From NCBI GenBank assembly GCA_028277295.1, contig JANQGN010000705.1, positions 1-6,523 on the forward strand: a DNA stretch of 6,523 bases, read 5' to 3'. The translations under genes were made by a program, and so were the position numbers. The notes beneath the pieces are model-generated. The model ran no database searches. It was not told the DNA's origin and was given only the letters and a program-made list of their open reading frames with translations. This stretch comes from Rhodospira sp. (GTDB lineage: Bacteria > Pseudomonadota > Alphaproteobacteria > Rhodospirillales > Rhodospirillaceae). Each line of letters begins with the position of its first letter. Within the stretch, counting starts at the first letter, position 1. This document shows, piece after piece, positions 4,919-6,523 of the stretch.

Positions 4919-6523
4919 ATGAGTCGGTTCTTCGCCCATTCACTCCCAGACAAAGCAAAAGAATACTGGCAAGCGCTTGACGAGCATCTTACAGGCGTCG
5001 CCGGCCTCGCGAGACAACGCGGGGACAAACTCGGGCTCGGAGACATGGCCGCGCTGGCCGGATTGCTCCACGACCTTGGCAAATACACGCCAGGCTTCCA
5101 GACGCGGCTGGAGGGTGGCGCCCCCGTGGATCACGCCACCGCCGGCGCCCAGTGGGCGCATGGCGTCTATCAGAAAGAGGCGCCCTTGGCGGCCGACATG
5201 CTGGCCTATGTCATCGCCGGCCATCACGCGGGACTGGCGAACCGGCACGGTCCGGATGACGCCAGCCTGGAGGCGCGCTTGAGCAAGAGCGTCCCCAAGC
5301 CGGCGGCGCAATGGCAGGACGAGCTTGGGCCGCGCCCGTCGCCGACGGCGCCGGCACACCTGCGGCCCCATCGAGCATGGCCCGGCTTCCAGTTGTCCAT
5401 GCTCACCCGCTTCCTGTTCTCGTGCCTGGTGGACGCGGACTATCTGGACACCGAGGCGTTCTACGCCCGGTCACGCGGAGAAACGGTGGACCGGGGATGT
5501 TCAGAAGGCCCCGAGGATCTCCTGTCACGCCTTGAGACCTACCTGAACCGCCTGAAGCCCCCCGATACGCCCGTCAATCGCCTGCGCGCCCGCGTCCTGG
5601 CGCACGCGCGGGCCCAGGCCAGCCAGCCCACGGGCCTGTTTTCCCTCACCGTGCCCACGGGTGGCGGAAAGACGCTGACGTCCCTGGCCTTTGCCCTGGA
5701 GCACGCCCGCGCCCACGGGCTGGACCGGGTGATCTACGCGATCCCCTTTACCTCCATCATCGACCAGACGGCGGAGACGTTTCGCCGGGCCTTGGGCGCC
5801 GAGGTGGTGCTGGAGCATCACGCCTCGCTCGAAGAGGAGACCCTCTCCGAACGGGACGGGGCCGACAAGCTGCGGCGCGCGATGGAAGACTGGGACGCGC
5901 CTGTCGTCGTCACCACCAACGTCCAGTTCTTCGAAAGCCTGTTTTCCCATCGCCCGTCGCGGTGTCGCAAGCTTCACAACATCGCTCGCAGCGTCATCAT
6001 CCTGGACGAGGCCCAGACGATCCCCTTGCACGTCCTCCGCCCCTGCGTGGCGGCCCTGGATGAACTCGCCCGGAATCACCGCTGTTCCATCGTCCTGTGC
6101 ACCGCCACCCAGCCGGCCCTGCGCGCCGACCGGTTCAAGAACGGTTTGGACGGGGTGCGGGAGTTGGCCCCGGACCCGGACGCCCTGCAAGCAGCCCTGG
6201 CGCGCACCACCATCCGCCAGGGCGGGGTCATGGACGACCGGGCGCTTCTGGCGGCCCTCGCGGACCGATCCCAGGGGCTGGTGATCGTCAACAGCCGCGC
6301 CCATGCCCTGGCCCTTTTCCAGGCCGGCCGGGCCGAGGGCCTGGAGGGCGCAGTTCATCTGACGACCCGGCAGGTGGCCGCCGACCGTCAGGAGATTTTG
6401 CAAACGATCCGCTCGGCCTTGAAGGACGGCCACCCGTGCCGGGTCATCGCCACGTCGCTGGTGGAGGCGGGCGTGGACCTGGACTTCCCGGCCGTTTTCC
6501 GGGCTGAAGCCGGGCTGGAGTCC
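4919..6523 (+). CDS. cas3: CRISPR-associated nuclease-helicase Cas3, type I-C-like, 3' end outside the window
   Basis: 535 codons are visible, open at the right edge. Cas3 is the ssDNA nuclease-translocase recruited by the Cascade complex to degrade targeted DNA. The N-terminal HD nuclease domain shows FAHS (H7), HDLGK (H51/D52), VDHATAGA (H72), GHHAG (H102/H103) and VDADYLDTE (172-180). The helicase half shows Walker A VPTGGGKT (245-252), YAIPFTSIIDQ (273-283), VVVTTNVQFFESLF (329-342), the Walker B-type LDEAQTIP (362-369), CTATQPAL (394-401) and VIATSLVEAGVDLDFP (509-524). The chain ends within motif VI (FRAEAGLES). The HD-helicase fusion, size and wording match type I-C (Dvulg) Cas3 best; other subtypes are possible. 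Usual length is roughly 730-800 residues, so about 200-250 are missing. It has its own leader after a terminator, consistent with the first gene of a cas operon. No frameshift is seen. Confidence 0.93.
   Translation, partial: MSRFFAHSLPDKAKEYWQALDEHLTGVAGLARQRGDKLGLGDMAALAGLLHDLGKYTPGFQTRLEGGAPVDHATAGAQWAHGVYQKEAPLAADMLAYVIAGHHAGLANRHGPDDASLEARLSKSVPKPAAQWQDELGPRPSPTAPAHLRPHRAWPGFQLSMLTRFLFSCLVDADYLDTEAFYARSRGETVDRGCSEGPEDLLSRLETYLNRLKPPDTPVNRLRARVLAHARAQASQPTGLFSLTVPTGGGKTLTSLAFALEHARAHGLDRVIYAIPFTSIIDQTAETFRRALGAEVVLEHHASLEEETLSERDGADKLRRAMEDWDAPVVVTTNVQFFESLFSHRPSRCRKLHNIARSVIILDEAQTIPLHVLRPCVAALDELARNHRCSIVLCTATQPALRADRFKNGLDGVRELAPDPDALQAALARTTIRQGGVMDDRALLAALADRSQGLVIVNSRAHALALFQAGRAEGLEGAVHLTTRQVAADRQEILQTIRSALKDGHPCRVIATSLVEAGVDLDFPAVFRAEAGLES

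Noticed and set aside
2888..4939. Long minus-strand open frame (683 codons) opposite the RHS tail, the small gene and the terminator
   Set aside because: It runs antisense through the well-supported HEGQH domain, the following gene and the terminator hairpin. Its product is a low-complexity Ala/Gly/Arg string with no recognisable domain, a typical shadow in GC-rich DNA.
5525..6433. Minus-strand open frame (302 codons) opposite cas3
   Set aside because: It lies entirely antisense to the conserved Cas3 helicase motifs and shows no recognisable domain; a GC-rich shadow frame.

Overview
The window is very GC-rich, with G/C dominating third codon positions, and the genes are densely packed on the plus strand. 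It looks like chromosomal DNA of a GC-rich proteobacterium. An alphaproteobacterium (Rhodospirillales-like) is my best guess from base composition and the gene families, but no ribosomal or phylogenetic marker is present to prove it. It reads as accessory DNA in which a polymorphic toxin gene meets the start of a CRISPR-Cas operon.

Bases 2-4312 hold the 3' part of a giant RHS/YD-repeat protein. The reading frame is open at the left edge, so the real start lies upstream. The visible protein resembles the TcC part (and probably the end of the TcB part) of ABC/Tc toxin shells. It has YD repeats, then an RHS-associated core ending near base 2329, then a long variable C-terminal region of about 660 residues. 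That tail contains a charged segment, a Gly/Thr/Pro/Gln-rich linker of about 280 residues with visible internal repeats, a hydrophobic pre-toxin segment, and a terminal domain with an HEGQH zinc-metallopeptidase motif. The terminal domain is the likely toxic effector.

Bases 4325-4807 encode a 160-residue protein I do not recognise. It follows the toxin by 12 bases, in the same orientation and the same reading frame. By position it is the candidate immunity protein. A strong intrinsic terminator (4829-4867) closes this toxin/partner unit.

From 4919 to the right edge runs the first 535 codons of a Cas3 nuclease-helicase with an N-terminal HD domain fused to a DExD/H helicase. It most resembles the type I-C (Dvulg) form. 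In type I-C loci cas3 is normally the first gene, so cas5, cas8c, cas7, cas4, cas1, cas2 and the repeat array would be expected to the right, outside the window. No repeat array is visible here.

Functionally the window has two units separated by a terminator: an offensive or competitive toxin with its putative antidote, and an antiphage interference module. There is no gene-free stretch longer than 111 bases.
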